Origin: Conchocele bisecta
Taxonomy: Eukaryota; Mollusca; Bivalvia; Lucinida; Thyasiridae
Direction: 5' to 3'
Assembly: GCA_029237695.1 (NCBI GenBank)
Contig: CM055265.1
Location: 215,838,506 to 215,902,505, forward strand
DNA: 64,000 bases
Positions 47,585 through 58,865 of the stretch are shown piece by piece. Under the pieces are notes generated by a model. It made no database searches and was not told where the DNA came from. It was given only the letters and a program-made list of their open reading frames with translations. Every line of letters begins with the position of its first letter. Positions within the stretch are counted from its first letter, which is position 1. The position numbers and the translations under genes were made by a program.

Positions 47585-49016
47585 TACAGTCGAACCTGTG
47601 TTAACGACCACCTGTGAATAGCGACCACCTGTCCACAACGGCCAGTTAAAACCCCCCCGTCCAATTTGTTCTTTAAAATACCTTGGAATAACGACCACCT
47701 CCGAACAACGACCAGCGACCAGCGATTTTCATTCCCACGCGCATTTTTTACTGCAAACAGCGACCATTAGCGACCATTAGCGACCATTAGCGACCAAGTC
47801 ATGTTTTGTCGGCAAAAAAAAATAACATCGCAATCGCCGATTTTCCTTTCATCACAAAACTCGGCGACATTTTTCAATAACAAATATTGCATAACTCCAT
47901 TAACGGTAATTCCCGATATGTATTCCATGTCGTGTATTCCAATAGGCATAATGCAATTCTGCTCAAGTCATAAAACTCGATCATTAGCTGGCAAACTGTG
48001 TTTACACGATGCTGATTCGTCTACAGTGACAAGACTAAGACTTCAAACACACGGCGCGTGTCAAGTGTAAATTTCACACATCGGGGCACAAGGCCATATC
48101 AAAGATCAATACACGCGGTTGCTGACATCAGTCACGTAGTCCACACTAGACTGGTACCCTGTCTGATGCGCAGCATATATAGCGTTATTCCTACCGACCG
48201 GGGGGAACCATCTAAAGTGCACGACAAACGTGTTTATGTGAATTGGGTCTCGATCTCCGACAAATCCCGGCTTATTGCATTAGCGACCAGACCAGGCAGT
48301 GGATTCGCGTAGTCTGCCCGTGGTTTACATGGTTTACAATGCTCGCGAATCTCTAATTAAAAACATCAGTAATTACGTCAGCGGACATTGCCAATTCGTC
48401 ATAGGCTGCTTAAATATTCGGGCTTGACCAGGATAATATACAGTACATTGGACAGAAAGCAAATAAGCCTGGTGTTCTCTCCTGATTTGGACACCTAGCT
48501 CGTGTGGGTTACTGGACTTGACGCATTCAATGAAATATTTTTTGTTACAAAAAAACTCGCGGTTTTCACAGGCCGCGCCACATAGGCTATCGTTTTAACA
48601 CAGACTATATGACCGTTATTAATTTCAACTGGTGGTGTGAAATACTAATGGTCATGCTAAATTAAACCACTTACATGTAATTACGACAAGCTATTAAATG
48701 GTCACCAAAGCGGGCCGCGAGATATACTTATCGTGAAGATAATTACTCCCCTTTGTATATAATTTCCAAAGCGAGGCTGGGTTCAGAACACTAACAATAA
48801 GATGACAAAACAAAATAAATTGACTATTTTAGCCATTTTCGTGCAATTTACAATTGATGAAAAGCATGCATATATATTACAATAGAATGCTAAAAACATG
48901 GCCAACTTTGTTGTGAAACTGGGTAAATGTTCGACCCTTGGAACAACGACCACCTGTTAACAACGACCACTTTGGCCACTTCTCTTTGCCGGTCGTTGTT
49001 CACAGGTTCGACTGTA
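47585..49016. mobile_element. 1.43-kb DNA transposon, non-autonomous, TA-flanked
   Basis: Left end TACAGTCGAACCTGTG and right end CACAGGTTCGACTGTA are perfect 16-bp inverted termini including TA. Just inside, 'aacgaccacc' motifs repeat on both sides, and 'gcgaccatta' occurs three times at about 47762-47790. There is no long frame or transposase motif. It fits a pogo/Tc1-like non-autonomous element. Confidence 0.75.
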
Positions 49017-49098
49017 CATGTATATGAGTAGCCGAATAGTTACTGCAGCTACCAGTAGCCAACCTTGAACTAAGCTAATAGATATTATCTACTTCTAG

Positions 49099-49284
49099 CG
49101 AGCGTGAACATCGTGGTGCCCCACTGTAAGCTGCACAACGACGCGAGCTGTGACATCTCCCAGTCAGGTACCCTGCTGGCCACGTTTGTACCGAGTCACC
49201 GCGGATTCCCGGACGACAACATCCTCGCCGTGTACTCTCTACTCCCGCAGTCACGTGGAGACTGTCTCTATACCAAAAGTTTTG
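49099..49284 (+). CDS. AMBRA1: AMBRA1 WD40 exon (NDASCDIS region)
   Basis: Acceptor 'tctacttctag', donor 'agttttg|gtaggc'. It enters in phase 1 (g|cg = Ala) and exits in phase 1. The protein reads '[20 protein letters not shown]', then '[20 protein letters not shown]' and '[18 protein letters not shown]'. This is near-collinear with vertebrate AMBRA1 (ASVNV..., [27 protein letters not shown]), and is one of the most diagnostic exons in the window. The exon has no frame break. Its last 26 bp and donor are duplicated 77 bp downstream (second potential donor at 49362), which would shift the frame if used. Confidence 0.96.
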
Positions 49285-49390
49285 GTAGGCTGTTCTTATT
49301 TAATGTTAGTTTAACCCTCTCAAAACTACATACCAAGACTGTCTCTACACCAAAGGTTTTGGTAGGCTCTTATTTAGTGTTAGTTTGCGA
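49259..49390 (+). repeat. 77-bp duplication of an exon end and 5' splice site
   Basis: 'agactgtctctataccaaaa' gttttg|gtaggct...'gttagttt' is followed by 'agactgtctctacaccaaag' gttttg|gtaggct...'gttagttt'. Both copies carry an identical TTTG|GTAGGC junction. Confidence 0.9.
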
Positions 49391-49439
49391 AGTATATCAA
49401 GGTATAGTTTTCCTATTTCCATCCGTCCTTCCGTTTGTT

Positions 49440-49690
49440 TGTCTTTCCATCCATCCATCCATCCATCCATCCAAAGTTTTCGGATACCGATATGATACCA
49501 TCAGTCGAATTGACTTGAAACTTCATATACTTCTTTATCATCATCCATATATTCATTCTATAGCCCACCTATATGGCATTCATTCCCAAGATCAAAGTCA
49601 AATTATTTTAAAATTTGCGATAAAGTTTTTTGTGTATTTGCATCAAGGTTTTTAAGTACACAATATCTCTGCAACTGTAAGTCGTATTGA
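49440..49690. repeat. Relative of the 33760-34115 repeat
   Basis: A 'catccatccatccatccatc' tract is followed by 'cttcatatacttctttatca' and 'gcaactgtaagtcgtattga'. There is one full unit and part of a second. Confidence 0.6.
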
Positions 49691-49749
49691 CTTGAAACTT
49701 GGAATCTCCCTAATTGGACACCCAGACAGACTTTGTGTGCTTTATATTC

Positions 49750-50129
49750 ACAAGGTGCATGATCACGTGGTTATAACAACAACAACAGTGGCTGAAAGTG
49801 TTGAAATCTTGAAAGTATTATTTGATATTTTCCTCAATATGAAACGGATTTTGATGAAATATGGCGCAGCAAACGCGCCTTCATGAGCTGCATTTAGTCG
49901 TCCAGGGAGTTCGGTACAGACTTATGTCATTTTTGCAAAGAATCGATTTCCGCTAAATTACAGAGATCACCAAATGCAGCTTAACAAGACGCGTTTGATG
50001 CGCCATATTTCATAAAAATCCGTTACGTAATAAGGACAATATAAAAGAATACGTACTTTCAATCGGATGGAATCTGGAAGTTTCAGTACTTGTTGTTGTT
50101 GTTAGTACCACGTGATAATACACCTTGTA
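49750..50129. mobile_element. Long foldback element, ~150-bp arms
   Basis: Left-arm phrases 'caaggtgcatgatcacgtgg', 'aacaacaacaacag', 'gaaatatggcgcagcaaacg' and 'gctgcattt' reappear inverted, in reverse order, as 'aaatgcagctt', 'gatgcgccatatttcat', 'gttgttgttgttag' and 'accacgtgataatacacctt'. The centre is at about 49935. No coding content. Confidence 0.75.
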
Positions 50130-50233
50130 TTCATGGATCTCACTGTCTTGTACTTTCATGACAGTGCCAACTGTCTCGAGGTAGCGCACTAAATATCACT
50201 AGTAGTTAACAGTCCAGTGTACATGAATTTCAG

Positions 50234-50331
50234 GTCCGAATGCGATCTCGATCAGTATCTCGCCCAAGGACCAGTATGTGATGGTGGGGCTGGCCGCGAA
50301 ACGACTGTCCTGGGTCTTCACATCCAGCCAG
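50234..50331 (+). CDS. AMBRA1: AMBRA1 WD40 exon (PNAISISISP)
   Basis: Acceptor 'catgaatttcag', donor 'agccag|gtacgc'. It enters in phase 1 (g|gt = Gly) and leaves in phase 0. The 32 full codons read 'PNAISISISPKDQYVMVGLA' followed by 'AKRLSWVFTSSQ'. The vertebrate sequence has PNAIS-S-SP...YVMVGLA.RR at the same position, so orthology is clear. This forms a beta-strand pair of a WD40 blade. The residues after AKRL differ from vertebrates, as expected at a blade loop. No frame break. Confidence 0.95.
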
Positions 50332-50354
50332 GTACGCACAACACTCGAGGCACC

Positions 50355-50632
50355 AGGGGCCAGTTTCTCTAAACTTCGTACGACTTTCGGATCGTCTGGA
50401 AATTTCAATTGATGGATTTACATTTATTGAGCATAGGCTGCATATGCAGCCTATGCTCAATAAATGTAAATCCAGTCGTACGAAGTTTAGAGAAACTTGC
50501 AGCCTATGCTCAATAAATGTAAATGCAATAATTGTTTACAAGAAAACATTGTTAATTTGAAATTTATAGAATATCATATTTTTGCACTAACAAACATTTT
50601 AGTCGCACAAAGTTTAGTGAAACGGCCCCCCT
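50355..50632. mobile_element. MITE with ~30-bp TIRs
   Basis: Left end 'aggggccagtttctctaaac' ttcgtacgac and right end 'gtcgcacaaagtttagtgaa' acggcccccct are inverted. The interior holds a near-perfect hairpin around 'gcataggctgcatatgcagc', plus a second 'gcagcctatgctcaataaat'. It sits 24 bp after an AMBRA1 donor. Confidence 0.75.
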
Positions 50633-50786
50633 GACGTTTCAACTCGGACCAAACTCTTTCATTCACCGAGCTAGACCTAAGCTGAAGCTTACCAAATTGA
50701 ATTACTTGATTTTGATTTTGTGTTTGGTGCTTGCATCTGTACAGTATGCGAACTCATTTTAAACTGTCGCTGTAAAATGTACTTAA

Positions 50787-51085
50787 CCTGATAAGTCCCA
50801 TTTCTCCAATCACAGCCACATTTTAAAATGTGGCTGTGACTGGAGAAATGGGACTTATCAGGTTATGGGATTTGTGACCAGTGTAGCTCCTGGTCAAATA
50901 GCGATCTATAGCGACATAGATATCTTAGTGATCTAATTTGCTTGTTAGTTGCATGACGGGTGTTTCATTGATGGAATAGCGAACAGTGCAGATCCGGATC
51001 AGACTGTGCGAATGCACATGCTGATCGGGATCTACACTGGTCGCAACGCTCATAAGCCCAATTCTCCAGTCACAGCCATAAATAA
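50787..51085. mobile_element. MITE family M1 with palindromic left extension
   Basis: The left side is a ~38-bp-arm palindrome around 'cacattttaaaatgtg', ending in 'ggagaaatgggacttatca'. The body continues 'gaccagtgtagctcctggtc' to 'cccaattctccagtcacag'. The palindrome is the M1 terminus joined to an inverted copy of itself. Confidence 0.75.
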
Positions 51086-51209
51086 TATTAGTCATTATAA
51101 TTTCCTGCTACTGAACTGGAAGTGCAGGGTTATTCCCCTTTGTACTCAACTTGTGTATTAGCTTGGCTGGTGGGGAAGGTGTGTGTGTGTCTTAATGATG
51201 CATCCATCC

Positions 51210-51459
51210 TTAACCCTTAGACCGCTACACACAACAATTGTTGTCTGCTGTTGCTTTTATATCTTGATTTCTTTCTCAATATAAACATGGTTTGACAGCA
51301 CTTCAGAATCATTTCCAATGTAGATGATTCTGAAGTGCTGTCAAAGCATGTTGATAAAGTATTCTAAAGTGCTGTCAAAGCATGTTCTTAATGATAAAAA
51401 TGGAAAATAGAAAATAAACAACAGACAACAAAAAATTAAGATAGCGTTGTAATGGTTAA
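51210..51459. mobile_element. TTAA-flanked MITE with internal hairpins
   Basis: Ends are TTAACCCTTAGACCGCTAC and 'gttgtaatggttaa', imperfectly inverted and both including TTAA. Internal 'aacatggtttgacagcactt' pairs with 'aagtgctgtcaaagcatgtt', which occurs twice. It is related to the direct repeats around exon 38660. Confidence 0.7.
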
Positions 51460-52244
51460 TGGGATTCATACGTAACAGTGAATCTTATTTGGATTCACAC
51501 CTGTGATTTGGTGTGGTGATGGTGCCTGGCAACATATCAGAATTTGCAATTCAGTTCTGGATTCAATTGCAATTTTAGTTATCTATACTGGAACATTTCA
51601 TTTGCATAAACCTTGCTGTTGAATGGCTGTAAAACCATATTCAATCAATTCAGTCAATTGAGTGTGACACTTAACATCAGTGTTTCTATTCTAATATGCT
51701 TTTCTGTTTCCAATGCCATTATTGTGATGTTGGTCGATGCGTGTGGCTGCTACAATAAAAAGTAAAACTTCAGTTTTGTTTAACCTGATATTGAGTCACA
51801 AGGACCAACATTTTTCTCCATATTCTTTGTTTCTCAACAAAAGTAAATGCTGTTACCACTACTTCGAACTGTCTCGTGATTATGACTAGCGGCCAATAAT
51901 TCCTTCGCAGCGTAATTATATTATATAATATCATGGGGAAATGAAACTTAAGTCATGTTTAATGGGAGAATCGATGTAGAACATGGAACATGTTAGCGAT
52001 TGATCAGTGGGCGGTTGGTTGGGAGCATGTGAAGGGTATATTTAACGATGGGTTTTGTCCTTAACGGAATCCTGATGTCCCTGGTTTGGCTCTCCTATAC
52101 ATTTTTGGCTTCCGTGTTACTTGAGAGTTGAATCTGCTTATACCCATTATAAAAGCAGTAAGATTAGTACTAATCCCATTAAATAAATAACCAAAATAAA
52201 TGAATAGCAATTGACGAGCCATGCATGTGTTGTATCCTTGACAG

Positions 52245-52301
52245 ATGGTGGCCCAGATATTCCAGTTTGACAAGCCACACTGCGGCGAGTTGTCCATGAA
52301 G
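52245..52301 (+). CDS. AMBRA1: AMBRA1 WD40 exon (57-bp micro-scale exon)
   Basis: Acceptor 'tatccttgacag', donor 'atgaag|gtacgt', phase 0 at both ends. Its 19 codons read 'MVAQIFQFDKPHCGELSMK'. Vertebrate AMBRA1 has HMVAQVF...HGGE.SMR here, so the match is unambiguous despite the small size. The initial ATG is an internal Met, not a start. The donor is immediately followed by an expanded minisatellite made of the donor's own downstream sequence (52302-52515). Confidence 0.95.
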
Positions 52302-52515
52302 GTACGTCCACCCGTTGTCCACCCGTTGTCCACCCATTGCCCACCCGTTGTCCACCCATTGTTGCCCCTTCCCCTTCATTGTCTACCCATTGGCTACCCA
52401 TTGCCAACCCGTTGTCCACCCATTGCCAACCCATTGCCCACCCGTTGTCCACCCATTGTCTACCCATTGTCCACCCATTGCCAACCCGTTGTCCACCCAT
52501 TGTCCACCCGTTGTG
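52302..52515 (+). repeat. ~11-bp minisatellite starting at a splice donor
   Basis: About 19 copies of (g/c)ttg(t/c)ccaccc(a/g), beginning with the donor-flanking 'gtacgtccacccgttgtcc'. The splice donor forms the first, diverged unit. Confidence 0.88.
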
Positions 52516-53810
52516 AGCCTCTATACAGTACAATACAATTCTTAGAGGATCTTACAAGTGATGATTTAATATATTTATTTTCGAATTTATTACACTAGTG
52601 TATAATGATTTTTATTACACTGTGAAAGACTATTTTATGCAATAAAATACAGTACATAGAGGATCTTGCAAGATTGATGATGTGATTTGATATTTATTCA
52701 ACAGGTTTACTCGGCTCGTATGAAATGAGACTGCTGAGTTTCTTATGAATAATAATTATTAAATCAACATGAAGATGCTATTTATTGCATAAGCATAGGA
52801 TCATTCAGTGACTATGTACTGATCACACAGCAGGTTTTCTGTAGCTACCTCATTTGCATATTTGTGTCTGTGACTCGAGAAGTGGGGCATATGGGTTTTG
52901 TGACCAGTTAAGCTCCTGATCAAATAGCACTCTCCTGTAGCCTAATAACGATCTTTAGCACATGAAAACCTTGTTATGTGTTGTAACTCATTTCATAAAT
53001 GTGATATGACACATGTGTAATAACACCTGCAGCAAATTTGATTGGCGGGCCGCATATTCGTATTATGCACCAACGTTTGCCCAACAAACAAATCAAAGAC
53101 ATTCCAAATGATCATTAGATGTTACTAATGGCACGACAAAGCAACGATGTTCTGATGTTGATGTCATCATATTTTATACGTCATTAGCAGCATCAGTGAT
53201 TCAGTTCAAGCACTACAATTGTTAAAATGAAGTGCTTACAAAGAACTCGAACCCATAATATGGCATATTTATAATATATTTATTGCTAGAATTAAAACTA
53301 TTTTTCTCTGTGGAGATTTTCCACTCGATGTGAAAATAGTCAGTGGCGTCCTCTCACTGAAACTGATCGGATATCTTCATGTTTTCTGCTGTTTTAGAGA
53401 CTGAATACATGTGAATACATGTGATAAACGGAATCTCAAACTCATTTACATTTGATAAGAAATTTATGAAACTCAGCAATTTTATGCATGACTCTTTTCA
53501 TAAATAGCATATCAAGAGAAAGCTTTTTTGAGACCCTCTATATAATGCTTGTATGAAGCATGAACGATGTTTTATTGATGGAATGGTGCAGATCCGGATC
53601 AGACTGTGCTTGATCTACACTGGTCGCAAAACCCATGAGCCCCATTTCTCCAGTCATAGACACATATACATGTATGTTGTTGAACAGAGATAAAAAGCCC
53701 TTTTAATTATCAAGTTTTAAATGTCCAGGATGCTTGTTTTGCGATCAGTGCTGGCCATAGTGAAACCATATTTGTTTTGCTGTCAAGTTCACAGTGACAA
53801 CTAATCAACA
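52516..53810. other. Intronic DNA with M1 fragments
   Basis: No exon seen. M1 fragments occur near 52865-52965 ('gactcgagaagtggggcata') and 53560-53665 ('gatctacactggtcgcaaaa'). The remainder is AT-rich and unassigned. Confidence 0.5.
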
Positions 53811-56800
53811 TTTTTAGCTCGCCTGCACGAAGTGCAGAAGAGCTTATGTCATACCCCCGGCGTCGGCGTCGTCGGTGTCGGCGTCAGCGTCGTCCACAAA
53901 CTTAACGTTGGGTAAATGTCTTATAACTTCTGTTTCCTTTCACGGAACACCTTGTTATTTCATACATGCATTCCTCAGATGACCCTCTATCATGCTGTAG
54001 CAAATCCATGACCCACCACCCAGCCCTTACCCCAAGGTCAAGGTCACAAACTTGTCACATTCATAAACTTAACGTTGGGTAAATGTCTTATAACTTCTGT
54101 TTCCTTTCATGGAACACCTTGTTATTTCATACATGCATTCCTCAGATGACCCTCTATCATGCTGTAGCAAATCCATGACCCACCTCCCAGCCCTTACCCC
54201 AAGGTCAAGGTCACAAACTTGGCACATTCATAAACTTAACGTTGGGTAAATGTCTTATAACTTCTGTTTCCTTTCATGGAACACCTTGTTATTTCATACA
54301 TGCATTCCTCAGATGACCCTCTATCATGCTGTAGCAAATTCATGACCCACCACCCAGCCCTTACCCCAAGGTCAAGGTCAGAAACTTGGCACATTCATAA
54401 ACTTAACGTTGGGTAAATGTCTTATAACTTCTGTTTCCTTTCATGGAACACCTTGTTATTTCATACATGCATTCCTCAGATGACCCTGTATCATGCTGTA
54501 TCAAATCCATGACCCACCACCCAGCCCTTACCCCAAGGCCAAGGTCACAAACTTGGCACATTCATAAACTTAACGTTGGGTAAATGTCTTATAACTTCTG
54601 TTTCCTTTCATGGAACACCTTGTTATTTCATACGTGCATTCCTCAGATGACCCTCTACCATGCTGTAGCAAATCCATGACCCACCACCCAGCCTTTACCT
54701 CAAGGTCAAGGTCACAAACTTGGCACATTCATAAACTTAACGTTGGGGTAAATGTCTTATAACTTTTGTTCCCTTTCATGGAACACCTTGTTATTTCATA
54801 CATGCATTCCTCAGATGACCCTGTATCATGCTGTAGCAAATCCATGACCCACCACCCAGCCCTTACCCCAAGGTCAAGGTCACAAACTTAGCACATTCAT
54901 AAACTTAACGTTGGGTAAATGTTTTATAACATCTGTTTCCTTTCATGGAACGCCTTGATATTTCATACATGCATTCATCTGATGATAATCTATCATGCTA
55001 TAGCAAATCCATGACCCAGCGGCCATCCCTTACCTCAAGGTCAAGGTCACAAACTTAGCACATTCATAAACTTAACATTGGGGTAAATGTCTTATAACTT
55101 CTGTTTCCTTTCATGGAACGCCTTGTTATTTCATACATGCATTCCTCAGATGACCCTCTATCATGCTGTAGCAAATCCATGACCACCACCCAGCCCTTAC
55201 CCCAAGTCAAGGTCACAAACTTGGCACATTCATAAACTTAACGTTGGGTAAATGTCTGATAACTTCTGTTTCCTTTCATGGAACACCTTGTTATTTCATA
55301 CATCATTCCTCAGATGACCCTCTATCATGCTGTAGCAAATCCATGACCCACCACCCAGCCCTTACCCCAAGGTCAAGGTTACAAACTTGGCACATTCATA
55401 AACTTAACGTTGGGGTAAAATGTCTTATCTTCTGTGTTTCCTTTCATGGAACACCTTGTTATTTCATACATGCATTCATCTGATGATACTCTATCGTGCT
55501 ATAGCAAATCCATGACCCACCGCCCACCCAATCGTTACCCCAAGGTCAAGGTCACCTCTTAGCATGTTCATAAACTTAACGTTGGGGTAAATGTTGTGTA
55601 ACTTCTGTTTATTTACAGGGAACGCCTTCATATTTCATACATGCATTCATCTACTGATACTCTATCATGCTATAGCAAATTCATGACTCACTGCCCACCC
55701 CTTTCCCCAAGGCCAAGGTCACAATCTTAGCACATTCATAAACTTAATGTTGGGGTAAATGTATTATAACATCTGTTTCCTTTCATGGAACGCCTTGATA
55801 TTTCAAATATGCATTCATCTGATGATACTCTATCATGCTATAGCAAATCCATGACCCACTGCCCATCCCTTACCCCACCCCAAGGTCAAGGTCACAAAAC
55901 TTAGTACATTCATAAACTTAACTTTGGGTAAATGTCTGTTTCCTTTCATGGAACGCCTTGCTATTTCATACATTCCTCAGATGACCCTCTATCATGCTGT
56001 AGCAAATCCACACCCACCACCCAACCCTCCTTACCCAAAAGTCAAGGTCACAAACATAGCATGTTCATAAACTTAAACGTTGGGATAAATGTTGTGTAAC
56101 TTCTGTTTCTTTACACTTTTAACACCTTGATATTTCATACATGCATTCATCTGATGATACTCTATCATGCTATAGCAAATCCATGACCAACCAACCCCCA
56201 CCCCTTTCCCCAAGGTCACGGTCACAAACTTAGCACATTCACAAACTTAACGTTGGGGTAAATGTCTTATAACATCTGTTTCCTTTCATGGAACGCCTTG
56301 ATATTTCATACACGCATTCATCTGATGATACTCTATCGTGCTATAGCAATTCCATGACCCACCGCCCACCCCTTACCCAAGGTCAAGGTCACAAACTTGA
56401 CACATTCATAAACTTAACGTTGGGGTAAATGTCTGATAACAACTGTTTCCTTTGATGGAACGCCTTGATATTTCATACATACATTCCTCAGATGACCCTC
56501 TATCATGCTGTAGCAAATCCACAACCCACCACCCAACCCTTACCCCAAGGTTAAGGTCACAAACTTAGCATGTTCATAAACTTTACATTGGGGTAAATGT
56601 TGTGTAACGTCTGTTTCTTTACACTTTGAACGCTTTGATATTTCATACATGCATTCATCCGATGATCCTCTATTGTGCTACAGCAAATCCATGACCCACC
56701 CCACCCCTTTCCCCAAGATCAACATCATAAACTTAAAATTGGAGTAAATGTATTTTTATAACTTCTGTTTCTTTACAGGGAACACCTTCATATTTCATAC

Positions 56801-57226
56801 ATGCATTCATCTGATAATACTCTATTGTGCTACAGCAAATCCATGACCCCCCACCACCCCTTTTGCCAAGGCCAAGGTCACAAACTTAGCACATTTATAC
56901 ATGCATTCCGCATGTGAATAGCTATCATGCTGTAGAAAATCACCAACTTAGTGTGTTCATAAACTTAACGCTGGGTTAAATTTTGTTTTCCTTCTCATTT
57001 CAGGGAGCGCATTGATATTTCATACATGCATTCATCTTAATATGTTATATCATGCTATATCAAATCCACGATCCACCTTCCACCACTGACCTCAATGTCA
57101 AGGTCCACCGCACACCCCTTATCCCAAGGTCAAGTTATATAATATTCATGTTTTTTATACAACTGTGACAAGTTTGAATGAAGGCTGCCATCAGGCGAGC
57201 TTCGTTGTCTTCTGACAACTCTTGTT
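53811..57226 (+). mobile_element. Family-G hairpin-headed tandem element, complete
   Basis: The head is TTTTTAGCTCGCCTGCACG and AAGTGCAGAAGAGCTT, then a GGCGTCGGCGTCG run. About nineteen ~175-bp units follow ('ataaacttaacgttgggtaa', 'ttatttcatacatgcattc', 'ccccaaggtcaaggtcacaa'). The tail is CAGGCGAGCTTC, hairpin GTTGTCTTCTGACAAC, and TCTTGTTG. Head 'agctcgcctg' and tail 'caggcgagct' are inverted. The first units are nearly identical and later ones diverge. The element ends 111 bp before an AMBRA1 exon. Confidence 0.78.
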
Positions 57227-57337
57227 GTTTTACAATTTGACGTATCCTCTGTATTTGTAGTGGGTTATGTACAATTGTTTGTGTGCTCTGTGTAAAAGTA
57301 TAAGCTCTATGCCACTTACTCCGTGTATCTGTTACAG

Positions 57338-57477
57338 CATGTGCGAGACATCGTACACCCGTGTAACATGGACATCCGGAGCCACGTGAGCGGCAACTCC
57401 GCTCGGTGGCTGCCACGGCCGGGCCAGGGGCTCGTATATGGAACCAACCGTGGCGACCTGCGCATTTGTAAACCCGG
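57338..57477 (+). CDS. AMBRA1: AMBRA1 WD40 exon (last propeller strands)
   Basis: Acceptor 'gtatctgttacag', donor 'aacccgg|gtacgc', entering in phase 0 and leaving in phase 2. The 46 codons read 'HVRDIVHPCNMDIRSHVSGN', then 'SARWLPRPGQGLVYGTNRGD' and 'LRICKP'. Vertebrate AMBRA1 has RRHVS.NSARWLP.PG.GL.YGTN.GDL.ICRP, nearly identical, so this is a firm orthology anchor. These are the last strands of the split beta-propeller. The leftover 'gg' plus the first base of exon 59468 gives Gly. Vertebrates continue with a Y-Y-W-D-Q-L stretch (an LC3-interacting motif), which is not seen in the next exon here. Confidence 0.96.
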
Positions 57478-57794
57478 GTACGCCCTATTCTTGTCAACAC
57501 ATTTGTGGCTGTGACTGGAGAAATGGATCTTATGGGTTTTGCGACCAGTGTAGATCCGGATCAGCCTGTGCATCCGCACAGTATATTTTGTCTATTTTTC
57601 CCCATAAAAACACTGTTTGAAATTATTCCAAAGTGTAGTCAGACCATGTTTTTGATGTCGAAGAAAAATGCGAAATATAATCAAATGTATTATGAAAGTG
57701 TATGGCATGTATATAGCAAAACAATCAAATACATTTGCCAGTCACGAAAATATAATCAGTGATTATTATGGCTATGGTTTTTCTCCAAATTTCT

Positions 57795-57970
57795 GTGGCC
57801 ACCCTGATATGGTGTGGCCACCCTGATATGGTGTGGCTGATATGGTGTGGCCACCCTGATATGGTGTGGCTGATATGGTGTGGCCACCCTGATATGGTGT
57901 GGCCACCCTGATATGGTGTGGCTGATATGGTGTGGCCACCCTGATATGGTGTGGCCACCCTGATATGGTG
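57795..57970 (+). repeat. Compound minisatellite 'ggccaccctgatatggtgt'
   Basis: About eleven copies alternate between a 19-bp unit (ggccaccctgatatggtgt) and a 14-bp unit (ggctgatatggtgt). It is intronic. Open frames on either strand are by-products. Confidence 0.9.
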
Positions 57971-58284
57971 TGCTCACGATCTCACACAACAGTTACTTTT
58001 GATGAGAAATAAGAATACAAATGTAATTGCAGAAAGATATTTATACACAATTGTTTTGCACATTCACAAATTGTATTTGTATTCAATGTTCTTACTGATG
58101 CCTACTTCAGTGAGTGAATGTCAATGAGTGTCAGTGCTCCAGATAAGGAATTAGGAATTGAGTATTGATACTCCATCATTTCTGAAGCAATTGGGTATTT
58201 CAAAATTTGTATTAGTTAAAATAAAATCACACTACTGTTTACACATCAGCAGACCGCACTTATTGAATCGTTTGCTTCTAAATG

Positions 58285-58356
58285 AAAACATGTCTTGGAA
58301 TTTCATTAGAATTGTCTCCTTGGAGACAATTCTAATGAACTACCAAGATGTGTTTT
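58285..58356. repeat. ~33-bp-arm hairpin
   Basis: 'ggaatttcattagaattgtc' and 'gacaattctaatgaactacc' are inverted around tccttgga. The arms match the hairpin inside the TTAA MITE at 23425-23668, so this is likely a diverged member of that family. Confidence 0.75.
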
Positions 58357-58798
58357 CATGTAAAAATAAGAAAATATGCTATATTTGTGGTCTGTTTATT
58401 GTTTTCTGTAGCATGATGATACCACAAATTTTTCATTGCTTTTCGATACTCAATACTTCTGATTTCAATTGGGTTTTTGGCAATTTTAATTGGGTATTTA
58501 AGCAAATACACACCTTATCTGGAGCTCTGGAGTGTAGGCCCGATATTACTTAGACCAAGTCATCATATCGCCCATTATAAGATATTCATTGATTGTTGCT
58601 ATCAAAGACTTTTCCAGATAAACAAATGTATTGTCTATTACATTAACATTCATGTGTATTAAGTAGTGTATGATGATGTCATGAGTCCTCTTGTGTATTG
58701 TGTATATAACACCAATACAATCTGTTCTTTTAATTGATTATTTACATCTAATACCAGCACAGTCACTGCTGTCAATTGTTTCTCTTAGTTCCAATGTC

Positions 58799-58865
58799 AT
58801 CTACATGCCCACCCCACCAAAGTGGGGGTATAATACCCCCACTTTGGTGGGGTGGGCATGTAGAT
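58799..58865. repeat. Perfect 32-bp-arm palindrome
   Basis: Arms 58799-58830 and 58834-58865 are exact reverse complements with a 3-nt loop (taa). The core is 'ccaccccaccaaagtggggg'. The flank has 'tgcccttgtccgtgt' twice, resembling the heads of the tandem-repeat elements. Confidence 0.9.

Noticed and set aside
52147..52598. Frames on both strands through the 'ttgtccaccc' repeat (W-V-D-N-G or C-P-P-V-V-H-P repeats)
   Set aside because: Minisatellite translation directly after a splice donor, not a gene.
53811..57226. Regulatory array of nuclear-receptor sites ('aaggtcaaggtca')
   Set aside because: The half-site-like motif is part of every repeat unit in several unrelated molluscan repeat families here, so it is better explained as repeat sequence. 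Binding cannot be excluded but is not supported.
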